This document shows positions 1 to 8,307 of a stretch of DNA of 64,000 nt, in pieces. The DNA is taken from positions 21,864 through 85,863 of the forward strand of contig JAJVIO010000005.1 of NCBI GenBank assembly GCA_022071975.1, given 5' to 3'. Position numbers and translations under genes: made by a program. This DNA comes from Planctomycetota bacterium. Lineage in GTDB: Bacteria > Planctomycetota > UBA8742 > UBA2392. The notes beneath the pieces were generated by a model that saw only the letters and a list, made by a program, of their open reading frames with translations, did no database searches and was not told where the DNA came from. How positions within the stretch are numbered: the first letter of the stretch is position 1; the number at the start of each line of letters is the position of its first letter.

Positions 1-100
1 TGCACTCTAAACCACTGTTCAAATAACTGATCATGGATTCAAAAATATGTATAACATGCTGTAAACATGTGATTTACAAGAATAAACAAGCCGTATTCTG

Positions 101-142
101 GCCAAGAATTGCTTTACGCCTAAAGTATAATTGCCAAGAATT
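101..142 (+). promoter_or_regulatory. Upstream control region with a 10-bp direct repeat and a TATAAT box
   Basis: GCCAAGAATT occurs at 101-110 and again at 133-142, a 32-bp centre-to-centre distance (about three helical turns). A perfect TATAAT lies between the copies at 126-131. The only TTG-type -35 nearby (109-114) is too close (11 bp), so a conventional sigma70 promoter is not proven. The first 200 bp are clearly AT-rich against the GC-rich genome, as expected for a promoter region of the kelch gene at 222. Confidence 0.35.
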
Positions 143-221
143 TCCTAAATGCACAGTGCATATTGGCGTTTATGTGCGATTGGCGTGGTATGCTTTGGGC
201 GTACTCGAAAGGAGGTTAGTC

Positions 222-1874
222 ATGAAAACTCTCATCAACATCCGTACTGTCCTGCTGGCCACGGTGGCCGGCTGCGCCCTGCCCCTCGCGGCACAGGACG
301 CTTTCAAAGTTGCAGACCTGCCCTTCACCATCTCGGAACACGTGATGGTCCTGGACGCCCAGAACGATCGACTGATCCTGTTCGGTGGCTTCCAGGATGG
401 TGTCCTGTCGAACCAGGTGCTGGCCTATTCCTTTGCCGACGACACCTGGCGCAAGCTCAAGACCCTGGGCGTCGCGCCCAGCCCGCGCCGCGAAGCGGCC
501 GCGGCCTATGACTCCAAGCGCAACCAGCTGATCGTCTTCGGCGGCCAGTCCGCTGACGGCTACACCAACGACCTCTTCGCCCTGGACCTGGATTCGGACG
601 GCGAGTTCTGGACCGAACTGGGCATCGATGCCCTCGGTGACCGGCCCAAGCCCCGCACGCAGGCCTCGCTGGTGTATGACCAGCTGCATGACCGCGTCAT
701 CCTGTACAGCGGATATGCCTCGCCCGAAACCCTGCACGACGTGTGGGCCTTCAACCTGGACGAGCGCGAACAGAACTGGGGCAAAGGCGCGCTGCCCACG
801 GTCAACATCCCCGGCGGCACCAGCGTCGGCAACGCCGCCATCTACGACCCGATCGACCAGCGCATGCTGGTGTATCGCGGCCACACCGGCGGCCTGCACG
901 CCCTGAGCCTGGACGACCAGCTGGTATGGACCACCCTGACCGATCCATCCACCCCCAGCGCCCGCCGCTACCCCGCGGTGGCATACGACCCGATCCGCCA
1001 CGCCATGATCCTGCAGGGCGGCTTCCTGGGCGGCTACAGCGCCACCAGCGAAACCTTCATGCTGGACATCAACAACATGAACTGGATGCAACTGGCCGTT
1101 GAGGACAAGTCCAACGATCGCTTCTGGCACACCGGCGCCTACGACGTGCGCCGTGACCGCCTGGTGGTGGTCGGCGGCCGCGACGGCGCCCGCGTCCTGC
1201 ACCCCACCATGGCTGTGCTGCAGGGTGAAGTCGGCATCCCGGTGCCCCTGGCGCCGATCAACATGGACATCGTGACCGGCGACGTGGTGAGCCTGGCCTT
1301 TGAGCCCGCCATCGGCTGCATCAACTACAGCGTGGAGCTGCTGCGCTACGACCGCGAGAGCGTGGTGGACGAATCCGCCCTCATCGAGATCCAGGGCAAC
1401 ACCGCCACCGCAGTGCTGTCGCTGGTCAAGCCGCAGAACACCATGGTTGAGCTCAACTACATGTGGCGCGTGGTGGGTTACAGCGCGCTGGGCGACGCCG
1501 GCCAGTTCAGCGAATACGCCTTCTTCATCCGCCAGGTGCCGCCGGCCGAGGCCGTGATCGGCCCCGCCAACGGAACCTCGGATGACCTGGTGACCGACCC
1601 GAGCCTCGGCACCGCCGACCCCAGCCTGTCCGGCCTCCTCGTGGACGGGACCATGCCGGCCTTCCAGACCGCGGATGGTGAAGTGGCGACCGTGCAGGAC
1701 GAATCCACCGGCCTGACCTTCCTTGCGGCGCCGGCTGCTACCCCCGCCGACGGGCAGGATGAAGCCGCGGGCTGCGCCGGCAGCAAGGCCGCCGACGGCC
1801 TGGCGCTCAGCCTGCTGGCCCTGCTGGGTCTCGCCGCCGCCCTGCGCATCAAGAGGAAGGGGCAGCGCGCATGA
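222..1874 (+). CDS. Secreted kelch-repeat protein with a C-terminal sorting-like tail
   Basis: A 550-residue protein. I chose ATG 222 because AAAGGAGG sits at 208-214 and translation begins with a signal peptide (MKTLINIRTVLLATVAG...LAAQD); an upstream extension to 33 is AT-rich and non-coding in character. Residues about 45-390 contain kelch-type blades with recurring IVFGG/LILFGG strands and W-containing motifs, implying a beta-propeller outside the cytoplasm. A fibronectin-like segment follows. The tail, about 516-550, has the motif GCAG, a hydrophobic helix and a basic KRKGQR end, resembling MYXO-CTERM/Synergist-CTERM signals. Two other secreted proteins here (56244 and 61728) carry the same tail plan. 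The ligand is unknown. Confidence 0.85.
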   Translation: MKTLINIRTVLLATVAGCALPLAAQDAFKVADLPFTISEHVMVLDAQNDRLILFGGFQDGVLSNQVLAYSFADDTWRKLKTLGVAPSPRREAAAAYDSKRNQLIVFGGQSADGYTNDLFALDLDSDGEFWTELGIDALGDRPKPRTQASLVYDQLHDRVILYSGYASPETLHDVWAFNLDEREQNWGKGALPTVNIPGGTSVGNAAIYDPIDQRMLVYRGHTGGLHALSLDDQLVWTTLTDPSTPSARRYPAVAYDPIRHAMILQGGFLGGYSATSETFMLDINNMNWMQLAVEDKSNDRFWHTGAYDVRRDRLVVVGGRDGARVLHPTMAVLQGEVGIPVPLAPINMDIVTGDVVSLAFEPAIGCINYSVELLRYDRESVVDESALIEIQGNTATAVLSLVKPQNTMVELNYMWRVVGYSALGDAGQFSEYAFFIRQVPPAEAVIGPANGTSDDLVTDPSLGTADPSLSGLLVDGTMPAFQTADGEVATVQDESTGLTFLAAPAATPADGQDEAAGCAGSKAADGLALSLLALLGLAAALRIKRKGQRA

Positions 1875-1958
1875 GCCGGAGAATCGGCGCAGGACACGCG
1901 GCTTTCCGCTCGCCCGAATGAGCCCCGCGTTCCGAGTACAACGCAGTTCGGGCGAGCG

Positions 1959-1996
1959 ACAGAACCCGGCCCTCCTCCGGGTTCTGTGGTTTTTTC
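1959..1996 (+). terminator. Rho-independent terminator after the kelch gene
   Basis: A perfect 11-bp stem, ACAGAACCCGG (1959-1969) with CCGGGTTCTGT (1977-1987), has a 7-nt loop and is followed by GGTTTTTT. It separates the kelch gene from ruvA. Confidence 0.9.
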
Positions 1997-2054
1997 GGAA
2001 TCACCCGCCTTTACACATCTTGGGGCGCGCGGCGCGGCGCTGTAAAACGAGCGC

Positions 2055-2648
2055 ATGTACGAATTCATCCGTGGCAAGATTCACTCGATGCTGCCCGGCA
2101 CAGTGGTGCTGGAGGCCGGCGGCGTGGGCTATCGCATTGCGGTGCCGCTCTCGACCAGCGGCAAGCTCAAGGGCACCGAGGCGCTGCTGCTGGTGCATCA
2201 CACCATCAACGCCGAGCAGGGCGAGGAACGCCTGTTCGGCTTCCTCACCGAGCGCGAGCGCGACCTGTTCCGCGCGCTGATCACGGTGAAAGGCATCGGC
2301 CCTTCCACGGCGATTACCGTGATGTGCGCGGCCGACCCCGACCAGATCATCAGCCTGGTGGCCGCCGCCGACGTGGCCGGCCTGCGCAAGTTCAAGGGCA
2401 TCGGCCCCAAGACCGCCGAGCGCATGGTGACCGAGCTGCGCGATGATTTTGCGAAGATGGAACGCGGACGTCCCGTCCGCACCGGAGCGGGCGGGCCGCC
2501 CGCGCTTCAGAACGACGCCATCCTCGCGCTGTTGGCCCTGGGCTACCCCCAGAACAAAAGCGAAGCGGCCGTAACCAAAGCCGCCGAGAAACTGGGCGCC
2601 AACGCCAGCACCGAGGAGATGGTGCGGCAGGCGCTGCAGCTTGTGTAG
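2055..2648 (+). CDS. ruvA: Holliday junction branch migration protein RuvA
   Basis: A 197-residue protein of the usual RuvA length. The N-terminal OB-fold starts MYEFIRGKI and contains GGVGYRIAVP. The tandem helix-hairpin-helix motifs VKGIGPSTAI (about 77-86) and FKGIGPKTAERM (about 112-123) bind junction DNA. The short C-terminal domain that contacts RuvB ends the protein (about 150-197). RuvA tetramers hold the four-way junction while RuvB pumps DNA in recombination and repair. ruvB and ruvC are not adjacent, so the gene stands outside the classical ruvCAB cluster. No strong Shine-Dalgarno sequence is seen before ATG 2055. Confidence 0.96.
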   Translation: MYEFIRGKIHSMLPGTVVLEAGGVGYRIAVPLSTSGKLKGTEALLLVHHTINAEQGEERLFGFLTERERDLFRALITVKGIGPSTAITVMCAADPDQIISLVAAADVAGLRKFKGIGPKTAERMVTELRDDFAKMERGRPVRTGAGGPPALQNDAILALLALGYPQNKSEAAVTKAAEKLGANASTEEMVRQALQLV

Positions 2649-2673
2649 ACTATGAACCCGCAAGTCGTTCTGC

Positions 2674-2913
2674 TTGGGTGACGAAGTGCCGAAACCTGAA
2701 CGCGACTATCCCACTGCTGAAGAACTTATCGAACGCTATCGCCCTATGGTGCTGTCCGGAGCGAGCGCGGCCGAGGTTGTGGTGAGAGCCGTGGCGGAAA
2801 ACCAGTGGCCATTGCATGTCATCCTGGCGCTAATGCGGCTCTATGGTATTGGACTCGGCGAGGCAAAGAAGATTACAGAACAAGAGTGCGCGCGTGTTCG
2901 TAGGAAGGACTAG
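2674..2913 (+). CDS. Small hypothetical protein
   Basis: A short protein of up to 79 residues that I do not recognise. It is predicted largely helical and charged, with the segment LMRLYGIGLGEAKKITEQE near the C-terminus, loosely reminiscent of the helix-turn of L7/L12-like C-terminal domains; this is too weak for a name. The start is uncertain: TTG 2674 gives the longest frame, and GTG 2686 is an alternative; neither has a clear ribosome binding site. It lies 25 nt after ruvA on the same strand. Lower GC than the flanking genes hints at an accessory gene. Confidence 0.5.
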   Translation: MGDEVPKPERDYPTAEELIERYRPMVLSGASAAEVVVRAVAENQWPLHVILALMRLYGIGLGEAKKITEQECARVRRKD

Positions 2914-2937
2914 CGCAAGCTCACGACCAATTCGTTC

Positions 2938-3008
2938 AATCCGGAACAGACACGTTGCCTTGCGTGTTCATGGGTCTAGTCTGTGCCGAAACACGATCCA
3001 CCAAACAC
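2938..3008. repeat. Direct repeat copy 1 (about 70 bp)
   Basis: This segment reappears at 3579-3648 with only a handful of differences. The core GGAACAGACACGTTGCCTTG is identical in both, and GTTCATG, TAGTCTG and GCCGAAA continue in register. The two copies flank the small zinc-ribbon gene at 3104-3580. Confidence 0.8.
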
Positions 3009-3103
3009 GGAAGAGCTCTTCGACAAGCTCTGCAACTCGTGTGACTAGTGTCCTTCCGCCAGGTTCGCCAAGTACGCCGTTGAGCGTTTGGTATGATGGT
3101 TAT

Positions 3104-3580
3104 GTGTCGTATCTCCTCTACCTGACAAGTCCCGTTAGGAATCAGCACATTGCGGAAGAGCAAGTTCGAGCCGCGTTTGAGTTGCAACTAGCTGACCTGA
3201 TCGAAAAGGTGCAAGCGCGCATCGAGGCGACAACTGCCGCAATTCCACGCAATCCGGCAATGGCAACACAACTTGTTGCGGAGGCTCAATCGCTTCGGGC
3301 AACTCGCACACACCTCAAAGAGAAAGCGCGAGGCGCTGGTCCTAATCCGCGTCTTACGGACACAGAAGCTGCTCAGATATCCGGGCTCCTTCATGAGATG
3401 CTAAGAGACGGTATGTGCCGAGACATTCGATGCGGTGGTTGCGGGAGTTCATTTCCTGCGTCGAAGGTTCGTGAAAAGAAGTGGGGATACAGTCACGGAC
3501 CGTTGGCTGCGGGCGGTGGGTACTACTGGACTTGCCCTCGCGGCCACGTGCTCCACTGGGAACTGCTGTTCGTCAGCTAA
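3104..3580 (+). CDS. Hypothetical protein with C-terminal zinc-ribbon-like motif
   Basis: A 158-residue protein if translation starts at GTG 3104; the longer frame from 2843 runs through repeat DNA and overlaps the preceding gene, so I reject it. TTG 3080 is another possible start. The N-terminal two thirds is helical with heptad-like charged residues. The C-terminus has CRDIRCGGCGSSF followed about 27 residues later by WTCPRGHVLHW, a CxxC...CxxxH arrangement typical of a zinc-binding knuckle. No family assignment is made. The gene is flanked by 70-bp direct repeats and is less GC-rich than its neighbours, consistent with acquisition as a small cassette. Confidence 0.5.
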   Translation: MSYLLYLTSPVRNQHIAEEQVRAAFELQLADLIEKVQARIEATTAAIPRNPAMATQLVAEAQSLRATRTHLKEKARGAGPNPRLTDTEAAQISGLLHEMLRDGMCRDIRCGGCGSSFPASKVREKKWGYSHGPLAAGGGYYWTCPRGHVLHWELLFVS

Positions 3581-3648
3581 TCGGGAACAGACACGTTGCC
3601 TTGCATGTTCATGCGTTTAGTCTGGGCCGAAAACACGAACCACGGAAC
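3579..3648. repeat. Direct repeat copy 2 (about 70 bp)
   Basis: Second copy of the repeat at 2938-3008. It begins at the stop codon of the zinc-ribbon gene and ends just before the ATG of the aldo/keto reductase. Confidence 0.8.
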
Positions 3649-3655
3649 ACCAACC

Positions 3656-4630
3656 ATGTTCAACGCTGACATGCAGTACCGCTACATGGGCAAGTCGGGC
3701 CTGCGCCTTTCGGCGCTCAGCCTGGGCGGCTGGACCACCTACGGCGCCAGTGTCAAAGACGAAGACACCGTCGAGAGCATCATCAAGCACGCCTACTCGG
3801 CCGGCGTGAACTTCTTCGACATCAGCGACATCTACGAAAAAGGCGAGGCCGAAAAAGCCATGGGCCGCGTGTTCAAAGAACTGCCGCGCCACGAGCTGGT
3901 GATCAGCACCAAGGTCTTCTGGCCCATGAGCGAAGACGTGAACGACACTGGCCTCAGCCGCAAGCACATCTTCGAGAGCATCGAGAAGTCTTTAAAACGC
4001 ATCGGCACCGACTACGTGGACATCTACTTCTGCCACCGGCCGGACCCCAACACGCCGGCCGAGGAAACCGCCTGCGCCATGAGCGACCTGATCCGCCAAG
4101 GCAAAGTGCTGTACTGGGGCACCAGCGAGCACAGCGCCGCGCAGATTCACGCGGCATCCACGGCCGCCAAGGAGTGGTACGCCTACCCGCCGCGGGTGGA
4201 GCAGCCGCAGCTGAGCCTGGTCGCGCGTCACCGCTATCACACAGAGGTGCAGCCGGCGATCGAAGAGCTGGGCATGGGCGTGGTGACCTGGAGCCCCCTA
4301 GCCAGCGGCCTGCTCAGCGGCAAGTACGACGACGGCCTGCCCGAAGGCGCGCGCCTGTGGCGCAGCGAGAACCTGAGAAACTCGTACCTGACCGAGGACA
4401 ACAAGCAGCGCGTGAAGAAGTTCAAGACGCTGGCCGATGAAGTGGGCGTGACCCGCGCCCAACTGGCAATCGCCTGGTGCCTGGCCCAGAAGGGCGTAAG
4501 CAGCGTGATCACCGGCGCGACGAAGCTCGAGCAGCTGAAGCACAACCTCGAGGCGCTGAAGGTGCAGATCACCCCCGAGGTAAGCAAACGCATCGACGAA
4601 ATCTTCCCGCCCACCATGGGCAAGAAGTAA
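3656..4630 (+). CDS. Aldo/keto reductase, Kv-beta-like family
   Basis: A 324-residue NADPH-dependent aldehyde/ketone reductase with a (beta/alpha)8 barrel. The catalytic tetrad is visible: D55 (FFD), Y60 (DIY), K86 (STK) and H127 (FCH). The N-terminus YRYMGKSGLRLSALSLGGW and the C-terminal ARAQLAIAWCLAQKGVSSVITGA are typical of the potassium-channel-beta/YghZ branch of the superfamily. ATG 3656 is preferred over upstream starts inside the repeat. Substrate and physiological role are unknown. It is convergent with the ETF-QO gene and separated from it by a hairpin cluster. Confidence 0.9.
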   Translation: MFNADMQYRYMGKSGLRLSALSLGGWTTYGASVKDEDTVESIIKHAYSAGVNFFDISDIYEKGEAEKAMGRVFKELPRHELVISTKVFWPMSEDVNDTGLSRKHIFESIEKSLKRIGTDYVDIYFCHRPDPNTPAEETACAMSDLIRQGKVLYWGTSEHSAAQIHAASTAAKEWYAYPPRVEQPQLSLVARHRYHTEVQPAIEELGMGVVTWSPLASGLLSGKYDDGLPEGARLWRSENLRNSYLTEDNKQRVKKFKTLADEVGVTRAQLAIAWCLAQKGVSSVITGATKLEQLKHNLEALKVQITPEVSKRIDEIFPPTMGKK

Positions 4631-4729
4631 GTGATGCGGGCGCCTCGCCCGCAGTTGTGTTGCGGCCGCCTCGGCCGCAGGCGCGGGCAGGGTGCCCGCG
4701 CCACAGTGCGGGCGGGGCGCCCGCATCAC
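4631..4729. repeat. Nested hairpin cluster between convergent genes
   Basis: The outer arms GTGATGCGGGCGCC (from 4633) and GGCGCCCGCATCAC (to 4729) form an inverted repeat of about 20 bp. They enclose two more palindromes, GCGGCCGCCTCGGCCGC and GCGCGGGCAGGGTGCCCGCGC. The block fills the gap between the aldo/keto reductase and ETF-QO stops and probably serves as a bidirectional terminator. No T-run is present, so termination is inferred. Confidence 0.8.
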
Positions 4730-4731
4730 GG

Positions 4732-6468
4732 CTACATCTCCGTGTAGATCGGGCCGCCGCCGCCTTCTGGTACTACCCAGTTGATGACCTGGTAGGGGTC
4801 CTTGATGTCGCAGGTCTTGCAGTGCACGCAGTTGCTGGCGTTGATTTTCAGCACCAGGCCCTGGGCATTGGACCGACCCTGACCCTCACGATCCAGCTGC
4901 GGGCTCATGCCCTTGCCCTCGTCGCGCGGCACCATCTCGTAGACCTTGGCCGGGCAGAAGTGCTGGCAGGGGTTGCCGTACTCTACGGTGCACTTCGTGA
5001 CGCACACGTCGGGCTGCGTCACCTGCAAATGGCAGGGCTGGTTTTCCTCGTGCGTGCTGCCTGAGTAGTACACGTCCTTCAGCTTGTCGAAGGTCAGCTT
5101 GTCGTCGTACTGGGCCGGGTCCTGCGCGGGCGTGGTGCCGGGGTAGGCCACGCGCCCGAGCTCGTGGTCCGGCTCGCTGCGCAGGCGGCCGAAGAAACCG
5201 CGGCCCCCGGTGACCAGGCTCGCGGCCGTGTTGGCCATGCCGAAGATTTCACTGAGCTGGAAGCCCTGGCGGAAGTTGCGAACGGACCACAGCTCGGCCT
5301 TGGCCCAGCTGGTCTCGAAGGCGTTCTGGTACTTGTGCAGGCGCTCGGCGCTGAAGTCGTTGTCTTTCAGGCATTCGAAAATGGTCTCGGCCGCGAGCAT
5401 GCCGGACTTCATGGCCAGGTGAATGCCCTTGAGGCGCATGCTGTTCAGGAAGCCGGCGGTGTCGCCGACCAGCAGCACGCCGTCGGCGCTGAGTTTCGGC
5501 ATGGCCCAGTAGCCGCCGTCGGGGATGGTCTTGGCGCCGTAGTGCAGGATTTCGCCGTCTTCGAGAATGCTGCGCAGGAAGGCGTGGGTCTTCCAGGTCT
5601 GGAACAGCTTGTGGGGGTCGAGGGTGGGGTCCGTGTAATCGAGCCCCACGACAAGGCCGATGCTGACCATGTCGTTGTCCATGCCGTAGATCCAGCCGCC
5701 GCCGAACACGCCGTTGGGCAGCGGGTAGTTCATGGTGTGGTAGACGTCGCCCTTCTTGATGACCTGCTTGCCCTTCTCGCCCAGCTTCCAGACCTCTTTC
5801 ACGCCGATCTGGTACATCTGGTGGTTGCGCTTTTCATCCAGCTTGAGTTTCGGGATCAGGTGCTTGGCGAGCGAACCGCGGGTGCCTTCGCCCAGCACGG
5901 TGACCTTGGCGACCAGGTCGCCGCCGGGCATGAACTCGCCCTCTTTCCTTTCTCCCCACTTGTCCACGCCCATGTCGCGCGCGCGCACGCCCTTCACACG
6001 CTTGCCCTCATACAGGACTTCGGCGCCGGGGAAGCCGGGGAACACGTTGACGCCCAGCTCTTCGGCCTTGGCGGCCATCCACTTCACGACCTTGTTGAGG
6101 CTGACAATGAACTTGCCGTGGTTGCGCATCACGGGCGGCACGAACCTGGGCCCGCTGCGCTTGCCGTTCTTCCTGAGCTCGATCATCGCGTCGTTGATGA
6201 CCTCGGACTCGACGGGGAAGCCGAGCGACTGCCAGTCGGGGAACAGCTCAGAGATGCCCTTGGGGTCCATCACCGCGCCGGAAAGCTGGTGGTGGCCGAT
6301 CTCGGGGGCTTTCTCGATCAGGCTGATCTCGGCGCTGAGCGGCGTGGATGCGCTCTCGTTGTGCTTGTTGATCAGCTGCTTGAGTTTGATGGCGCAGGCC
6401 AGGTTGGCGGGCCCGGCGCCGACCAGCAGCACGTCCTGCTCCATCACTTCGCGTTGGATGTCGCTCAT
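4732..6468 (-). CDS. Electron transfer flavoprotein-ubiquinone oxidoreductase
   Basis: A 578-residue ETF-QO/ETF dehydrogenase. It passes electrons from ETF, reduced by acyl-CoA dehydrogenases, to the membrane quinone pool. The FAD-binding dinucleotide motif VLLVGAGPANLACAI is at about 14-28. The quinone/membrane-associating middle region contains GGWIYGMDNDMVSIGLV. The C-terminal 4Fe-4S domain has CQHFCPAKVYEM and NCVHCKTCDIKDP, supplying the four cluster Cys, and ends in PEGGGGPIYTEM, the family signature. The acyl-CoA dehydrogenase at 10064 is a plausible upstream donor through ETF, but the etfAB genes are not in the window. Confidence 0.96.
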   Translation of the reverse strand: MSDIQREVMEQDVLLVGAGPANLACAIKLKQLINKHNESASTPLSAEISLIEKAPEIGHHQLSGAVMDPKGISELFPDWQSLGFPVESEVINDAMIELRKNGKRSGPRFVPPVMRNHGKFIVSLNKVVKWMAAKAEELGVNVFPGFPGAEVLYEGKRVKGVRARDMGVDKWGERKEGEFMPGGDLVAKVTVLGEGTRGSLAKHLIPKLKLDEKRNHQMYQIGVKEVWKLGEKGKQVIKKGDVYHTMNYPLPNGVFGGGWIYGMDNDMVSIGLVVGLDYTDPTLDPHKLFQTWKTHAFLRSILEDGEILHYGAKTIPDGGYWAMPKLSADGVLLVGDTAGFLNSMRLKGIHLAMKSGMLAAETIFECLKDNDFSAERLHKYQNAFETSWAKAELWSVRNFRQGFQLSEIFGMANTAASLVTGGRGFFGRLRSEPDHELGRVAYPGTTPAQDPAQYDDKLTFDKLKDVYYSGSTHEENQPCHLQVTQPDVCVTKCTVEYGNPCQHFCPAKVYEMVPRDEGKGMSPQLDREGQGRSNAQGLVLKINASNCVHCKTCDIKDPYQVINWVVPEGGGGPIYTEM

Positions 6469-6868
6469 GGCTGTTTAAACCCCGGTTCAAACCACAGCGT
6501 CCAACTTAGCGAAGCCACGCGCCACGCCAAGAGCGAATACAGGAGGCCAAGGTCGGGAATCGGGTGGGGCGGACAGCCTGTCCGCCTGCGATGCTGAACA
6601 GCAAATTACCAATAACCAATTTTCAATTACCAATGACAAAGGCCGGGAACCACGAAGGGCCACGAAGGACCACGAAGAACCGCACAGACGGGTGATCGCT
6701 TCGTACTCCCTGGTTGTCCTTCATAGTCGAGTCCACGCGAGGCAGTGCCAATTGGTAACTGGTAATTGGAAATTGGTTATTGGTAATTCGCTGTTGGTCG
6801 CATCTGCCGCCTGCCTCCTGCCTCCTGCCTCCTGCCTCCCGCCTCCCGCCTCCCGCCTCCTGAACTGC
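6469..6868. repeat. Gene-free 400 bp: inverted heptad repeat, decamer repeat and a CCTGCCT array
   Basis: No gene is seen. The left arm 6593-6637 (ATTACCA/ATAACCA units, 7-nt period) is complementary to the right arm 6749-6797 (TTGGTAA units). Between them lie three tandem copies of a 10-mer, CCACGAAGGN (6650-6680). A near-perfect heptad array of CCTGCCT/CCCGCCT units follows at about 6811-6862 and abuts the stop of the next minus-strand gene. The ATTACCA arms recur at 61655-61747. Confidence 0.85.
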
Positions 6869-7066
6869 CTACTCCCCGAACAGCATCATGTAGACCGCGA
6901 ACACCGCCGCGGTGATGCCCAGCACCGCCTGCAAGCCTACCTGGATCGCGAGCGCCCAGGCCGGCGGGCGGCGGCTGCTGGTCTTCCAGTTGTTGATGCT
7001 GCGGTACGCGCCGATGAAGGCTATCGCCGCCACACCCAGGATCGCGCCCACGACCAGTCCGTGCAT
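6869..7066 (-). CDS. Small two-helix membrane protein
   Basis: A 65-residue protein with two hydrophobic helices (about 3-20 and 42-62) separated by a basic hydrophilic loop (NNWKTSSRRPP). It starts 15 nt downstream of the glycerate kinase stop on the same strand, so the two are probably co-transcribed. No family is recognised. Its stop is next to the CCTGCCT heptad array. Confidence 0.65.
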   Translation of the reverse strand: MHGLVVGAILGVAAIAFIGAYRSINNWKTSSRRPPAWALAIQVGLQAVLGITAAVFAVYMMLFGE

Positions 7067-7081
7067 GCGCCTATCGTGGAA

Positions 7082-8209
7082 TCATGCGCCCGCACGGGCA
7101 AGCAGCAGGCGCGTCACGTAGGCCGCGTGTTTGCGCAGGTTGGCCTTGCCCTCGTTCAGGCTGTCCTGGCGGCGCGCGCCGTAGGGGCTGATGCCGAACA
7201 CGGCCGTGACGCCCGGGATGTTCACCTCGCCGGCAACCTGGCCGGCCAGCACCACCAGCGGCACGTTCTGGCCCTTGCAGTCCTCGGCCAGTGAAGCGAT
7301 CAGCTTGCCGTGGGCGGTCTGCGCGTCGTAGCTGCCCTCGCCGGTCAGCACCAGCGCGGCGCCCTGCAGCAACCTGCGGAAGCCGAGCAGCTCCAGCACG
7401 TTGTCCGCGCCGGGCAGCAGCCCGCCGCCCAGCAGCGAATACACGCCGTAGCCCAGGCCGCCGGCCGCGCCGCTGCCGGGCTCCAGGCCGTTGCCGCGCA
7501 GGCCGGCCTTGGCGGTCGCCAGCGACAGCATGGCGAGGCCTTCCTCCAGCTTGTGCATGGTACGGGTGGTGCCGCCCTTCTGCGCCACGTAGCTGCGGCT
7601 GGCGCCATGGGGGCCGAGCATGGGCGCCATGATGTCGCACAGGGCCGACAGCTTCACGGTCTTAAGGCGCGGGTCCAGGCTCGCCGTGTCGCAGGCGCGG
7701 ATCTTCAGCAGGGTGTCGCCCGTGGGCGTGAGCGGTGTTCCGGCTTCATCGAAAAACTTCGCGCCCAATGCCTGCGCCATGCCAGCGCCGCCGTCGCTGG
7801 TGGCGCTGCCGCCGAGGCCGATCAGCAGCTCGCGCGCGCCTGCATCGAGCGCGGCCTTGAGCAGCTGGCCGACGCCGAAGGTGTGGGTGAGTGCCGGGTT
7901 GCGCTCGGCTTCGTCCAGCCGCCACAGACCGCAGGCCTGGGCGGACTCAACCAGCGCGCGTCTGCCGTCGGCGCTGAGGGCGAACTCGGCGTCGACTTCA
8001 CGGCCGAGGGGGTCCTGCACGCGGATTCTGCGGCGTTGCGGGAAGGCTTCGCGCAGCACATCCAGGGTGCCTTCGCCGCCGTCGGCCACGGGCAGGCGCA
8101 GCACGTCGGCCTGGGGCGCGGCGTCCAGCACGCCAAGGGCCAGCGCCTCCGCGGCCTCGGCGGCGGTGCAGCACTGCTTGAACTTGTCCGGCGCACAAAT
8201 GACGCGCAT
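7082..8209 (-). CDS. Glycerate kinase (GarK/GlxK family)
   Basis: A 375-residue class I glycerate kinase, which phosphorylates D-glycerate with ATP (2-phosphoglycerate in the characterised GarK/GlxK enzymes). The start MRVICAPDKFKQCCTAAEAA matches the family, as do PVADGGEGT (about 41-49), GLGGSATSDGGAGMAQALG (about 129-147) and the C-terminal VLTGEGSYDAQTAHGK (about 290-305). Length is normal. The ATG is unambiguous. It lies between heptad-repeat elements and is followed by a small membrane protein. No regulator of glycerate metabolism is adjacent except possibly the HTH protein at 8632. Confidence 0.93.
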   Translation of the reverse strand: MRVICAPDKFKQCCTAAEAAEALALGVLDAAPQADVLRLPVADGGEGTLDVLREAFPQRRRIRVQDPLGREVDAEFALSADGRRALVESAQACGLWRLDEAERNPALTHTFGVGQLLKAALDAGARELLIGLGGSATSDGGAGMAQALGAKFFDEAGTPLTPTGDTLLKIRACDTASLDPRLKTVKLSALCDIMAPMLGPHGASRSYVAQKGGTTRTMHKLEEGLAMLSLATAKAGLRGNGLEPGSGAAGGLGYGVYSLLGGGLLPGADNVLELLGFRRLLQGAALVLTGEGSYDAQTAHGKLIASLAEDCKGQNVPLVVLAGQVAGEVNIPGVTAVFGISPYGARRQDSLNEGKANLRKHAAYVTRLLLARAGA

Positions 8210-8218
8210 GGCTTCGCC

Positions 8219-8303
8219 AGGTTGTAGGGATTAGGTTGTAGGTTGTAGGGCGGCGACGCATCGGCATCGGCCCTACAACCTATAACCTACTACCTACAAC
8301 CTG
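8219..8303. repeat. Inverted heptad-repeat element (AGGTTGT type)
   Basis: Left arm 8219-8250 is built of AGGTTGT/AGGGATT units; right arm 8271-8303 of CCTACAA/CCTATAA units is its reverse complement. A 20-nt GC-rich loop (CGGCGACGC...) separates them. It sits between the glycerate kinase start and the stop of the small gene at 8308. Confidence 0.85.
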
Positions 8304-8307
8304 CTTC

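Noticed and set aside
3092..3100. Extended -10 box TGGTATGAT as promoter of the zinc-ribbon gene
   Set aside because: It lies only about 6 nt before the chosen GTG, which would give a leaderless or impossible start; kept only as a hint that the start may be elsewhere.
2938..3648. Integron gene cassette with attC sites
   Set aside because: The direct repeats lack the GTTRRRY/RYYYAAC core pair and no integrase is present.
5164..6597. 477-residue plus-strand open frame
   Set aside because: It is antisense to the well-supported ETF-QO gene; GC-rich third positions create long open frames on the opposite strand.
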